In this document: piece after piece, positions 28,633-37,005 of the stretch
Numbering within the stretch: position 1 is the first letter of the stretch
How the letters are laid out: each line of letters opens with the position of its first letter
Source: Ructibacterium gallinarum
Lineage (GTDB): Bacteria; Bacillota; Clostridia; Monoglobales; Monoglobaceae
Direction: 5' to 3'
DNA: 64,000 nt
NCBI RefSeq assembly: GCF_014982785.1
Contig: NZ_JADCKB010000009.1
Span: 48,799-112,798 of the forward strand
The notes under the pieces: generated by a model
Told to the model about the DNA's origin: nothing
Databases searched by the model: none
The model's input: the letters and a program-made list of their open reading frames with translations, nothing else
Translations under genes and position numbers: made by a program

Positions 28633-28902
28633 ATGAATATGGAAGAAATGCTGAAAAATGTGGATCCGAATAAACTAAACAGCATGCTGCAGAAGCTGGA
28701 AGGGGTATTGACCCCGCAGCAGATGAAGCAGGTGCGGCAGACGGTGCAGGGAGGGAATCCTGCGGCGGTGCAGCAGAAAATGAAGCAGTGCAGTGCAGAG
28801 GATCTAAAGCGTGAACTTGAAAAAAATCCTGCACTGGCTCGGCAGCTGGCGGCCAATCCGGAAATTATGAATCAGCTAAACCGTATTTTGGGGAAGAAAT
28901 AG
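28633..28902 (+). CDS. Small protein of unknown function
   Basis: 89 residues, start ATG 28633 after a strong AGGAGGGG site. All predicted helical, rich in Gln, Asn, Met and Leu, no membrane segment and no cysteine pattern. The C-terminal half (LEKNPALARQLAANPEIMNQ) resembles the NP-repeat helices of STI1-type chaperone-binding modules, but this similarity is weak. First gene of a three-gene set that overlaps in codon style and spacing. I do not recognise a named family. Confidence 0.75.
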   Translation: MNMEEMLKNVDPNKLNSMLQKLEGVLTPQQMKQVRQTVQGGNPAAVQQKMKQCSAEDLKRELEKNPALARQLAANPEIMNQLNRILGKK

Positions 28903-28939
28903 GGGGGCAGAATATAAGCTTTAGAAAGGGGGAAGGCCT

Positions 28940-29299
28940 GTGGAAGAATCTGTAGATTTATCCGGTGCGGTGGATATGTTAAAAAATATGCTGGATAATG
29001 AAGAAGGGCAGCAGCAGATACAGAATATCCTCAATATGTTCGGCGGTAGTGCGCCGGATACTTCAGAATCTCCTGGGGAGGCCACAGGCGGGATCGATCC
29101 GGAAAGCGTAGCAATGATGCTGAAGATTCAGAAAGCTATGTCCGCCATGAACAGCGGCAGGAATAGCAGTCAGTCACAGCTTCTCATGGCGCTAAAGCCA
29201 TTTTTAAAGCCTGCCCGAAGAGAGAAGGTAGACAGCGCTGTGAAGCTGCTGAATTTAACCCGTGTCTTTGCTGTTATGCGGGAAAACGGGGAGGAATAA
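28940..29299 (+). CDS. Hypothetical protein, helical, second gene of a three-gene set
   Basis: 119 residues from GTG 28940 with AAAGGGGGAAGG upstream. The N-terminal part (MLKNMLDNEEGQQQIQNILNMF) looks like an amphipathic helix similar in style to the preceding gene. A Ser/Gly/Pro linker follows, then a basic helical C terminus. No signal peptide or membrane segment. It is separated by 2 nt from the next gene, so the set is transcribed together. Function unknown. Confidence 0.72.
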   Translation: MEESVDLSGAVDMLKNMLDNEEGQQQIQNILNMFGGSAPDTSESPGEATGGIDPESVAMMLKIQKAMSAMNSGRNSSQSQLLMALKPFLKPARREKVDSAVKLLNLTRVFAVMRENGEE

Positions 29300-29301
29300 G
29301 A

Positions 29302-29736
29302 ATGTATCGGCGTTATGATCCAAAACCCCGGACGCCTGCTGTTCAGGGGGTTTCCGGAAAGCCGCCGGTTTTACCGGAACGGCAGAGAACCAATGTACAT
29401 ACCCCGCAATCCCCGAATCAAAGCGGCAGGAATGGTTCCCGAGATTTTAGAAGAAATGAAAATAAAAATCGGCCGCCGGTACAGCCGGCGGCTGAAAAAA
29501 ATCAATCAAACCATTCAAAAAAGCTGAAACTGCCTCAAAATCCACTGTTGGGACTGATTCCTTCTTCGGTATATGACCCCAAAACCAAAAAGGTGCTGGG
29601 CTTTTTTTCGGCAGAAGATATGCTTCTTGTGGCGCTGATTCTTCTTTTGATGGAACAGGAGGACAGTGAAAACAATATGCTGATTTATGCTTTGCTCTAT
29701 GTATTGCTTTCTGATTATATTGATCTTCCGTTTTAA
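29302..29736 (+). CDS. Hypothetical protein with basic N terminus and hydrophobic C terminus
   Basis: 144 residues. The first 85 are Arg/Pro/Asn/Gln-rich and probably disordered. The last 45 contain two hydrophobic stretches divided by the acidic MEQEDSENN segment (LLVALILLLMEQEDSENN then LIYALLYVLLS), suggesting a membrane hairpin. With the two preceding genes it forms a compact operon; a membrane anchor for the two soluble partners is a reasonable inference. Ends 3 nt from the convergent Nif3-like gene, with no terminator between them. Confidence 0.72.
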   Translation: MYRRYDPKPRTPAVQGVSGKPPVLPERQRTNVHTPQSPNQSGRNGSRDFRRNENKNRPPVQPAAEKNQSNHSKKLKLPQNPLLGLIPSSVYDPKTKKVLGFFSAEDMLLVALILLLMEQEDSENNMLIYALLYVLLSDYIDLPF

Positions 29737-29739
29737 ACG

Positions 29740-30534
29740 CTATTTAAAATAAGGCTGGGCGTCTGAAGCAATAATGTTAAGAGACTGAAACCGGGATTCT
29801 AAAAAGTCTGCCATAAAAGAGCAAATAATATTTTCGGTTTCAAAGTGCCCGGCATCAATCAGGTTCATACCCAGCTCAAAAGCCAGCTGGGCTTCGTGAT
29901 GTTTGACGTCTGCAGTGACATAAACGTCCGCACCTGCATGATAGGCCGCATATATGCCATCGCCGCCCGCGCCGCTGCACAGGGCGGCAATTTTTATGAC
30001 TTCTTCTGGATTCCCGACAGAGCGGATGGTTTGACAGCCCAGAGAATCTTTGACTAATTCCACAAAATCGCCCATTTCCATGGGAGCGGGCAGGACTCCT
30101 ACACGGCCAATGGCATCAAGGGGGCGGCCGGTGCCGTCGGTGCATTCTTCGTCTGAAAAGTGACGGATTTGCTGGAGACTAAGACGTTTTGCCAGCATAT
30201 CATTCATGCCGCCGTCTGCATGGTCTAAGTTGGTGTGCGCACTGTAAACGGAAATATCATGGCGGATCAGGTTGCGGAGAATACTGCCTGATACATCCTG
30301 CTCAATGATCCGTTTTACAGGTGAAAAGATAAGAGGATGATGAGAAACAATAAGGTCGGCGCCGCAGGCAATCGCCTGCTGAACGTTGTCAGAGGTGACA
30401 TCCAGACACAAAAACACTGTGGTGACACGCTGATCCAGATCGCCGGTCATCAGACCAACATTATCCCAACTTTCTGCCAGTTCCGGCGGTGCCAGTTGTT
30501 CAATTGCAGAAACAATATCTTTGACTTTCAGCAT
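29740..30534 (-). CDS. Nif3-like dinuclear metal centre protein
   Basis: 264 residues, start ATG 30534 after AAAGGTGG. Family features: an ESWDNVGLMTGD start, the metal-binding ADLIVSHHPLIF (about residues 62-73), the second site SAHTNLDHADGGMND, and a C-terminal VTADVKHHEAQLAFELGMNLIDAGHFETE. Members are often labelled GTP cyclohydrolase I type 2, but their biochemical role is unsettled. It sits behind trmK, the pairing also known from Bacillus yqfN-yqfO. Confidence 0.93.
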   Translation of the reverse strand: MLKVKDIVSAIEQLAPPELAESWDNVGLMTGDLDQRVTTVFLCLDVTSDNVQQAIACGADLIVSHHPLIFSPVKRIIEQDVSGSILRNLIRHDISVYSAHTNLDHADGGMNDMLAKRLSLQQIRHFSDEECTDGTGRPLDAIGRVGVLPAPMEMGDFVELVKDSLGCQTIRSVGNPEEVIKIAALCSGAGGDGIYAAYHAGADVYVTADVKHHEAQLAFELGMNLIDAGHFETENIICSFMADFLESRFQSLNIIASDAQPYFK

Positions 30535-30566
30535 ATAAAAATTCCACCTTTCTGCCCGCATGGGGT

Positions 30567-31274
30567 TTATTCTGCTGCGGGCGGACAGATTTCGTCTATG
30601 GATTTGAGAAGTTTTTCACATTCTTTGTATTTTTCTACAGATGCGGCATCAGACGCTTTTTTTAGTCCGGCGAGCATTTTTAAAAGCTTTCGCCGGCGAA
30701 GCTGAAAATAGGTATCAAAAAGCGGCGGACGTGTTTTGATCAGTTCTCGGCCGAGATAACACTCCGCCGGTGTCAGAGGGCGTGAAGCTGGGGTGTTATC
30801 GGCGGTAAGAATGTTGTATATTTTGGTATCTTCTTTGGCAAGATATTCTCCAGTTATGGTAAAGCCGGATACAGATAGGAATTCCCGAAGCTCCGTAACC
30901 GCTGTCATAGGCTGAAGAATAAGCTTGCTGGCAGAGCGGATGACGGGAAGACCTTGTCTGATAATTTGCGCAATCATTAGCCCGCCCATGCCGGCAATGA
31001 CAATCGTATCGGCTTCACCGGGTGAAAGGGGCGCTGTGCCATTTCCCAGCCGCAAAGAAATCCTGCTTTCCAGTTCGTAACGCTTTACAGTAGCGGCGGC
31101 GCGCCGCAGAGGACCGGGCCGGACATCTGCGGCGATTGCTGTTTGACAGATGTCGTCAAGGCAAAGCGCGGCGGGCAGATAGGCGTGATCGGTCCCAATA
31201 TCTGCAACGCAGCGGCAGGGAGAAATACATGCCGCAATTTGTGTAAGACGCGGTGATAGCGTTAAGACACTCAT
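30567..31274 (-). CDS. trmK: TrmK, tRNA (adenine22-N1)-methyltransferase
   Basis: 235 residues. The SAM-binding motif VADIGTDHAYLPAAL (about 23-37) and the VIAGMGGLMIAQII motif (about 90-103) are typical of TrmK. The C-terminal half carries the Leu/Lys-rich coiled-coil-like helices seen in the family (FQLRRRKLLKMLAGLKKA). The enzyme methylates A22 of tRNA. Transcribed together with the Nif3-like gene and divergent from dgt. A 17-bp palindrome lies just upstream of its ribosome site. Confidence 0.93.
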   Translation of the reverse strand: MSVLTLSPRLTQIAACISPCRCVADIGTDHAYLPAALCLDDICQTAIAADVRPGPLRRAAATVKRYELESRISLRLGNGTAPLSPGEADTIVIAGMGGLMIAQIIRQGLPVIRSASKLILQPMTAVTELREFLSVSGFTITGEYLAKEDTKIYNILTADNTPASRPLTPAECYLGRELIKTRPPLFDTYFQLRRRKLLKMLAGLKKASDAASVEKYKECEKLLKSIDEICPPAAE

Positions 31275-31288
31275 AACTGGTCCTTTCT

Positions 31289-31305
31289 AAAGACATGATG
31301 TCTTT
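31289..31305. promoter_or_regulatory. 17-bp perfect palindrome between trmK and dgt
   Basis: AAAGACATGATGTCTTT is an uninterrupted 8+1+8 dyad. It lies between the trmK start codon and the dgt -35 box, so a bound protein could control both genes. No known regulator is assigned. Confidence 0.5.
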
Positions 31306-31307
31306 TG

Positions 31308-31337
31308 TTGATATTTGTGACAAGAATAGGTTATAAT
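31308..31337 (+). promoter_or_regulatory. Promoter of the dgt-dnaG-rpoD operon
   Basis: TTGATA (31308-31313), 18-bp spacer, perfect TATAAT (31332-31337). It leaves an untranslated leader of about 95 nt in which I see no recognised structure. Confidence 0.7.
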
Positions 31338-31438
31338 AAAAAAGAAATTTTGTCAATATAAAAGAGGAAGGAAAATGTTTTTGTAGAAATAAATATAATG
31401 AATGTTAATTTCGTAGCTTTTTAAAGGAGCTGATCATT

Positions 31439-32437
31439 GTGAATCTGCGTCAGTTTACTGAAAAGAGAGAAGAGTTGTTGCTTGCCCCAGCGGCGGCACG
31501 AAGCGCACAAAGCCGAGGAAGGCAGAGACAGGAAGAACCTTGTGAAATTCGGACGGATTTTCAGCGGGATCGGGATAGGATCGTGCATTCCAAGGCCTTC
31601 CGCCGGTTGAAACACAAGACACAGGTGTTTTTGTCACCGGAGGGAGATCATTACCGTACCCGGCTGACCCATACGCTGGAGGTATCTCAGATTGCCCGTA
31701 CCATTGCCCGGGCGCTTCGGCTGAACGAGGATTTAACGGAGGCCATCTCGCTGGGACATGATTTGGGTCATACGCCGTTTGGACATATGGGGGAAAAGGT
31801 GCTTGACCGTATCTGCCCTTTGGGATTTAAACATAATGAGCAGAGCCTGCGGGTGGTGGATATTCTGGAGCGGCCGGGAGGATTGAATCTCACGTTTGAG
31901 GTGCGTGACGGCATTTTGCACCATACGGGGGCGGTGCGGCCGGTTACTCTGGAAGGAAAGATTGTCGCCCTTGCGGATAAAGTGGCATATATCAATCACG
32001 ATATTGATGATGCCATTCGCGGCGGAATTTTGACTGAAACGGATATTCCTTCAAAGTATGCCGAAGTTTTGGGGCATAAGCATTCGCAGAGGATCAATAC
32101 CATGATCCGTGCGGTGATTGAGGCCAGCATGGATCAGGAAGATATTCAAATGACAGAGCCGGTATATGAGGCAATGATGGGACTGCGGCAGTATATGTTT
32201 GAACATGTGTATGTGGCGTCAGAACCTCAAAAAGAAGAGAAAAAAGCAGAAGGGATTATTGAGGGACTGTACCGGATGTATAGTTGCCATCCGGAGCGGA
32301 TTCCAGAGAGCAGCAAGAGCTTGCGTTCATCTGAGGACGTGCATGTCTTGACCCGGGATTATATTGCCGGCATGAGCGATCGGTATGCTGTGGCAAAGTT
32401 TACAGAATTATACATACCAACTTTTTGGCAGCGGTAA
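31439..32437 (+). CDS. dgt: dGTP triphosphohydrolase-like HD-domain protein
   Basis: 332 residues from GTG 31439 with AAAGGAG upstream. HD-domain metal ligands are seen in RTRLTHTLEVSQIA (His), in SLGHDLGHTPFGHMGE (His-Asp) and in the DKVAYINHDIDDA stretch (Asp). Family members cleave dNTPs to nucleosides and triphosphate. Fused or adjacent dgt-dnaG-rpoD order is common in Clostridia. The link with DNA replication genes suggests dNTP control, but substrate range is unknown. Confidence 0.92.
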   Translation: MNLRQFTEKREELLLAPAAARSAQSRGRQRQEEPCEIRTDFQRDRDRIVHSKAFRRLKHKTQVFLSPEGDHYRTRLTHTLEVSQIARTIARALRLNEDLTEAISLGHDLGHTPFGHMGEKVLDRICPLGFKHNEQSLRVVDILERPGGLNLTFEVRDGILHHTGAVRPVTLEGKIVALADKVAYINHDIDDAIRGGILTETDIPSKYAEVLGHKHSQRINTMIRAVIEASMDQEDIQMTEPVYEAMMGLRQYMFEHVYVASEPQKEEKKAEGIIEGLYRMYSCHPERIPESSKSLRSSEDVHVLTRDYIAGMSDRYAVAKFTELYIPTFWQR

Positions 32438-32524
32438 ATTACAAAATAAAAAAGGAAATCGACGGGAAATGTCGAATATTTATAAAGCGGAACAATAAGT
32501 ACATAAAAAGAAAGGGGCGAAGCG

Positions 32525-34327
32525 ATGGCATCCCAGGATTTTCAGGATTTTATTGATGAAGTCCTTCAGCGTAATGATATTGTGGAAATCATTTCCGGAT
32601 ATACCCGCCTCAAGCGTGTGGGAAACCGTTATGCGGCGCTTTGCCCTTTGCACAATGATAAAAAGTCCCCGTCTTTGTCCGTTGCGCCGGACAAGCAGTT
32701 GTTTCACTGTTTCGGATGCGGGGCTGGCGGAAATGCCATACATTTTATCATGGCCATCGAGCATTTGGATTTTATGGATGCATTAAAATATCTGGCAGAG
32801 CGGGCGCATCTTTCCATGCCGGAGCCGGGGTCTCCCGCAGACCGACAAAAACGAGAGGAAACGGCGGATAAAAAGAAGCGGATATATGAAATCAATGCAG
32901 AGGCTGGAAGGTATTTTTATCGTTGTCTGGCAGGTGAAGGCGGCAAAGTTGCTTATGCCTATTTAAAGGAGCGGGGCATTAGCAATGCTACCATCAAAAA
33001 ATTTGGTTTAGGGTTTGCGCCGGAAGGCTGGACAGGCCTTTTGCAGTATCTGACACAAAAAGGGTATAAAGAACATGATATATATGAAGCGGGGCTTGCA
33101 AAGGCGCGCGACAACGGAACGTATTATGACGCCTTTTATGATGGACGTGTCATGTTTCCCATTATCAATGTGCAGGGAAATATTATTGGCTTTGGCGGCA
33201 GAATTATTACGGAAAACAGCAATACGGGCAAATATTTAAACACACCGGAAACATTGGTGTTTAAGAAAAAAGAAAACCTGTTTGGCCTGAATTTTGCTAA
33301 GAATGACAATTCGGGTAAGCTGCTGCTAATGGAAGGATATATGGATGTGATTTCCCTGCATCAGGCAGGAATAGGGAATGCGGTCGCTTCTTTGGGGACG
33401 GCGTTTACGCCGGAGCAGGCGCGGCTGATCAAGCGGTATGCCAATAAGGTGGTGCTTTGCTATGATGCCGACCAGGCCGGGCGCAAAGCGGCAGTTCGTG
33501 CCGGCGCGATTCTTACGGATGAGGATATGAAAACACGGGTACTGACGATTACGGACGGAAAGGATCCGGATGAGTTTATTAAGGCCCGGGGACCAGAGAT
33601 GTTTCAGATTTTGGTAGAATCAGCCAAACCGCTTTTGACTTTCCGAATTGACGAGATTAAAAAGAAATATGATTTAGAAGATACGGAACAGATACTGGAA
33701 TTTTCGGAAGAGGCTGCCACACTTTTGGCGGATGTGAAAAATCCGGTAGAGCAGGAGCTCTATATCAAACGCGTGGCGCAGGAATCTGGACTTGCGCCGG
33801 ATACGCTGGCGGCAAGAGTAAAGGTTTTGCAGCGAAAGCAGGTCAAAACCGAGATGCAGAGAGAAGAGCGCCGGGAGAGGAGAGAGTTTGAACAGCGAAC
33901 CGGCGGCCGCAGAGATCTTGAAGAGATGAAACTGAAAAATGCACAGCGGCTGCTGCTGAATTTTATGAGTGAACCTGTGGTGTTGAAAAAAGTGCAGGAA
34001 GCTGGTATTGTGCCTGAGGATTTTTATGATGGATTATACCGGACTTTGGCGCAGGAGATGTATGAGGCCGCAAAAGACGGCACAGCGGATATTCATGCGC
34101 TGCTTGCACGTTTTCCGGACGCAAAGGTGGGTGCTGTGGCCGCCATTTTGCTGGATGATAAAAATACCGCGCATAAAGAACAGGCGTATCTTCAGCCTCT
34201 TGCGATTATGCTGGAGGTAAAACGCCGCAATGCAGAAGCAAAGTTACTTGAACAGGGTGATTTAAACGCCCTTGACAAAATGCTGAAAGAAAAAAAACAG
34301 GATAAGAGGAGGAACCGGCGTGGATAA
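32525..34327 (+). CDS. dnaG: DNA primase
   Basis: 600 residues. The N-terminal CHC2 zinc domain has CPLH (C40, H43) and CFGC (C61, C64). The catalytic TOPRIM domain shows the [13 protein letters not shown] motif and [12 protein letters not shown]. The C-terminal DnaB-interaction region is present but weakly conserved. It makes RNA primers at the replication fork. Its stop codon overlaps the start of rpoD by 8 nt, the usual macromolecular-synthesis arrangement. Confidence 0.97.
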   Translation: MASQDFQDFIDEVLQRNDIVEIISGYTRLKRVGNRYAALCPLHNDKKSPSLSVAPDKQLFHCFGCGAGGNAIHFIMAIEHLDFMDALKYLAERAHLSMPEPGSPADRQKREETADKKKRIYEINAEAGRYFYRCLAGEGGKVAYAYLKERGISNATIKKFGLGFAPEGWTGLLQYLTQKGYKEHDIYEAGLAKARDNGTYYDAFYDGRVMFPIINVQGNIIGFGGRIITENSNTGKYLNTPETLVFKKKENLFGLNFAKNDNSGKLLLMEGYMDVISLHQAGIGNAVASLGTAFTPEQARLIKRYANKVVLCYDADQAGRKAAVRAGAILTDEDMKTRVLTITDGKDPDEFIKARGPEMFQILVESAKPLLTFRIDEIKKKYDLEDTEQILEFSEEAATLLADVKNPVEQELYIKRVAQESGLAPDTLAARVKVLQRKQVKTEMQREERRERREFEQRTGGRRDLEEMKLKNAQRLLLNFMSEPVVLKKVQEAGIVPEDFYDGLYRTLAQEMYEAAKDGTADIHALLARFPDAKVGAVAAILLDDKNTAHKEQAYLQPLAIMLEVKRRNAEAKLLEQGDLNALDKMLKEKKQDKRRNRRG

Positions 34328-35420
34328 CGAAAAGAAACCCGTCAACAAAAAATTGGTGCTTCAGCAGCTTTTGGAGCAGGGAAAGAAGAAGGGTGTATTA
34401 GATTATAAAGATATCAGTGATAAACTGGAAGAAATGGCATTAGATCCCGATCAGATTGACAAAATTTATGAATACTTGGAAAAACAGGGCATAGAGATTG
34501 TGGGGAGTTTGGATGATGAGCTGGAAATTCTGGACGATGATCTGCATATCACCCAGGAAGATTTGGACGATATGTCCGTGCCGGACGGAGTAAGCATTGA
34601 CGATCCTGTGCGCATGTACCTGAAAGAAATTGGAAAAGTAGACCTTTTAAGTGGCGCCGAAGAAACGGAGCTTGCGCGGCGAATGGCAAACGGCGACAAG
34701 GAAGCAAAAAAGAAATTGGCAGAAGCCAATCTTCGGCTGGTGGTCAGCATTGCGAAACGGTATGTAGGACGGGGAATGTTGTTTTTGGATTTGATTCAGG
34801 AAGGAAATCTGGGGTTAATCAAGGCGGTAGAAAAGTTTGATTATACCAAAGGTTATAAATTCAGCACCTATGCCACATGGTGGATTCGTCAGGCAATTAC
34901 CCGGGCGATTGCGGATCAGGCCAGAACCATCCGGATTCCAGTGCATATGGTGGAAACGATCAATAAGCTGGTGCGGGTTTCCCGTCAGCTGGTGCAGGAA
35001 CTGGGAAGAGATCCTCTGCCAGAGGAAATTGCCAAAGAATTGAATATGCCGGTGGATAAAGTGGGAGAGATCATGAAGATTGCCCAGGAGCCGGTTTCCC
35101 TTGAAACGCCTATTGGAGAAGAAGAAGACAGCCATTTGGGAGATTTTATTCAGGATGATGATGCTCCGGCGCCTTCTGATGCGGCTACCTTTACCCTTTT
35201 AAAGGAACAGCTGGTTGATGTTTTAAGTACCTTAACTCCCAGAGAGGAAAAGGTGTTACGGCTGCGGTTTGGGCTGGATGACGGACGTGCCCGGACCTTG
35301 GAAGAAGTAGGCAAGGAATTTAACGTAACCCGTGAGCGCATTCGGCAGATTGAAGCAAAGGCGCTGCGCAAGCTTCGTCATCCCAGCAGGAGCAGAAAGC
35401 TGAAAGATTATTTGGAATAA
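34320..35420 (+). CDS. rpoD: Primary sigma factor SigA (RpoD)
   Basis: 366 residues from GTG 34320, overlapping the end of dnaG. Short region 1.1, region 2 with [19 protein letters not shown] and [13 protein letters not shown] (2.3-2.4), region 3, and region 4.2 with [22 protein letters not shown]. Length and all regions match Gram-positive SigA. The TTGACA/TATAAT promoters found throughout the window agree with it. Confidence 0.98.
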   Translation: MDNEKKPVNKKLVLQQLLEQGKKKGVLDYKDISDKLEEMALDPDQIDKIYEYLEKQGIEIVGSLDDELEILDDDLHITQEDLDDMSVPDGVSIDDPVRMYLKEIGKVDLLSGAEETELARRMANGDKEAKKKLAEANLRLVVSIAKRYVGRGMLFLDLIQEGNLGLIKAVEKFDYTKGYKFSTYATWWIRQAITRAIADQARTIRIPVHMVETINKLVRVSRQLVQELGRDPLPEEIAKELNMPVDKVGEIMKIAQEPVSLETPIGEEEDSHLGDFIQDDDAPAPSDAATFTLLKEQLVDVLSTLTPREEKVLRLRFGLDDGRARTLEEVGKEFNVTRERIRQIEAKALRKLRHPSRSRKLKDYLE

Positions 35421-35460
35421 GGTGAAAATAAAGTAAAATTTTTGTTGTAAAAAGAATACT

Positions 35461-35489
35461 TTGACAAAGGACAAAAAATCTGTTATACT
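35461..35489 (+). promoter_or_regulatory. Promoter of the CorC-type gene
   Basis: Perfect TTGACA (35461-35466), 17-bp spacer, TATACT (35484-35489), 46 nt before the TTG start codon. It shows that the next gene is not dependent on the rpoD operon. Confidence 0.85.
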
Positions 35490-35534
35490 TATTCTGGTAA
35501 AAAATATATGCTTTTCTGAAAGGATGATGGTATT

Positions 35535-36947
35535 TTGGACACGTTGCCCCCGCAACTGTTGTTATTTTCACTTGGCGTTATATTGTTACTTGGATTTTTA
35601 ACTGCTTTTGCCAAAGCTGCAAGTGTTGATATCAGCGATACCCGGCTTGCCACTTTGTCGGAGGAAAACGAAAAAGCAAAGCGTTTGTTTAAGATGCTGG
35701 AGCAGGAGCCTTCAGCTGTTGTTGGCGCTATGGAGATGTTTGGATATGTGCTGGCAATTTTGTTCGCCGTACTGACCGTATTTGGCTTTTCGGGCCGGCT
35801 GGGTGATGTGCTGGTTTTGGCAGGGGTCAAAGAAAACGGTAAGTTGGTACATATACTGACACTGTTGATTTTAACTGTGATTCTGGTGTTTTTATATCAG
35901 GTGTTTTGGGATTTGCTTCCGGGTCGGCTGGCGGCGAAATACGCTGAATCTGCAGCAGTTGGATTATCTGGTTATACCAAAGCGGTGACGGTCATAGGAA
36001 GACCTTTCTTATGGCTGCCTACACGGATCTCCAATCTGATTGCAAGACTGTTTGGTGTTCGCCCGCATGATTTGGAAGAAGAAGTCACCGAAGAAGAAAT
36101 TCGGATGATGGTAGATATCGGTTCGGAAAATGGTACCATTGATGATGATGAAAAAGAAATGATACATAATATTTTTGAGCTGGATGATAAGCCGGTAGCG
36201 GATATTATGACCCATCGGACCGAAGCGTGTATTCTTTGGATGGAAGATAGCATAGAGGAATGGAAGCGCTTTATCGATGAAACACGGCATACCCGGTATC
36301 CTGTCTGTGATGAAGACGTGGATAATGTGATTGGTGTAGTGAATACGCGGGATTTTTATAAATTCCTGTTGGACGGCGGGCAGAAAAATACATTGCGTTC
36401 TATTTTGCGCGAACCGTATTTTATCCCGGATAGCATGAAGGCAGATGAATTGTTTTCCCGAATGCAGCAGAAACATACCCATATTGTGGTTGTGATGGAT
36501 GAATACGGCGGTTTCCAGGGATTGGTGACCTTAGAGGATCTGTTAGAAGAAATTGTTGGAGAACTGTACAGTGAATATGACGAGCCGGATCCTGATCAGG
36601 AAATTACCTATCTGGATGAAAATACCTGGCGGATCAAAGGCTCTGCGGAAATAGAGGACGTGGAAAAAGCGTTAAACATTACTCTGCCGGAGGGGGATTA
36701 CAATACATTTGCAGGACTGGTTTTGGATGCTATTGAGACCTTGCCAAAAGATGGAGCAACGGTGGAAACGGAAATTGGTCCCATGCAAATCAAAGTTACC
36801 TCCGTGGCAGAACATAGGATTGAAGAAGCGGTGGTTTGCTTGAAGCGGGATCTTCAGGACGAAACCGAAGAAAACAAGGAGAAGGATTCAAAACCCTCTT
36901 CGACGAAAGAGAAAGATAGTAAAACGAAAAAAGAAGAAAAAAAATAA
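35535..36947 (+). CDS. CNNM/CorC-type membrane protein with CBS pair
   Basis: 470 residues from TTG 35535 after AAAGGATGATGG. An N-terminal DUF21/CNNM domain with three to four membrane segments (about 1-150) is followed by a CBS pair (DIMTHRTEACILW to about residue 340, including VVVMDEYGGFQGLVTLEDLLEEIVGELY) and a CorC_HlyC domain. The tail is highly charged (repeated KEKDSK-like runs). Relatives export or sense Mg2+/Co2+; older names call them hemolysins. Monocistronic, with its own promoter and terminator. Confidence 0.9.
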   Translation: MDTLPPQLLLFSLGVILLLGFLTAFAKAASVDISDTRLATLSEENEKAKRLFKMLEQEPSAVVGAMEMFGYVLAILFAVLTVFGFSGRLGDVLVLAGVKENGKLVHILTLLILTVILVFLYQVFWDLLPGRLAAKYAESAAVGLSGYTKAVTVIGRPFLWLPTRISNLIARLFGVRPHDLEEEVTEEEIRMMVDIGSENGTIDDDEKEMIHNIFELDDKPVADIMTHRTEACILWMEDSIEEWKRFIDETRHTRYPVCDEDVDNVIGVVNTRDFYKFLLDGGQKNTLRSILREPYFIPDSMKADELFSRMQQKHTHIVVVMDEYGGFQGLVTLEDLLEEIVGELYSEYDEPDPDQEITYLDENTWRIKGSAEIEDVEKALNITLPEGDYNTFAGLVLDAIETLPKDGATVETEIGPMQIKVTSVAEHRIEEAVVCLKRDLQDETEENKEKDSKPSSTKEKDSKTKKEEKK

Positions 36948-36951
36948 AAAT

Positions 36952-36989
36952 CAGTCCCCGAAACATGATAGACCATGTTTCGGGGACTG
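36952..36989. terminator. Bidirectional terminator between CorC-type and heparinase-like genes
   Basis: A perfect 16-bp stem CAGTCCCCGAAACATG/CATGTTTCGGGGACTG with a 6-nt loop, flanked by AAAAAT on the left and ATTTT on the right. The genes on either side converge. Confidence 0.9.
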
Positions 36990-37005
36990 TGATTTTATCC
37001 GGAGA

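Noticed and set aside
28506..28856. N-terminal extension of the phosphodiesterase
   Set aside because: It runs through the operon promoter into the divergent small gene and gives a Cys/Phe/Ser-rich sequence foreign to the family.
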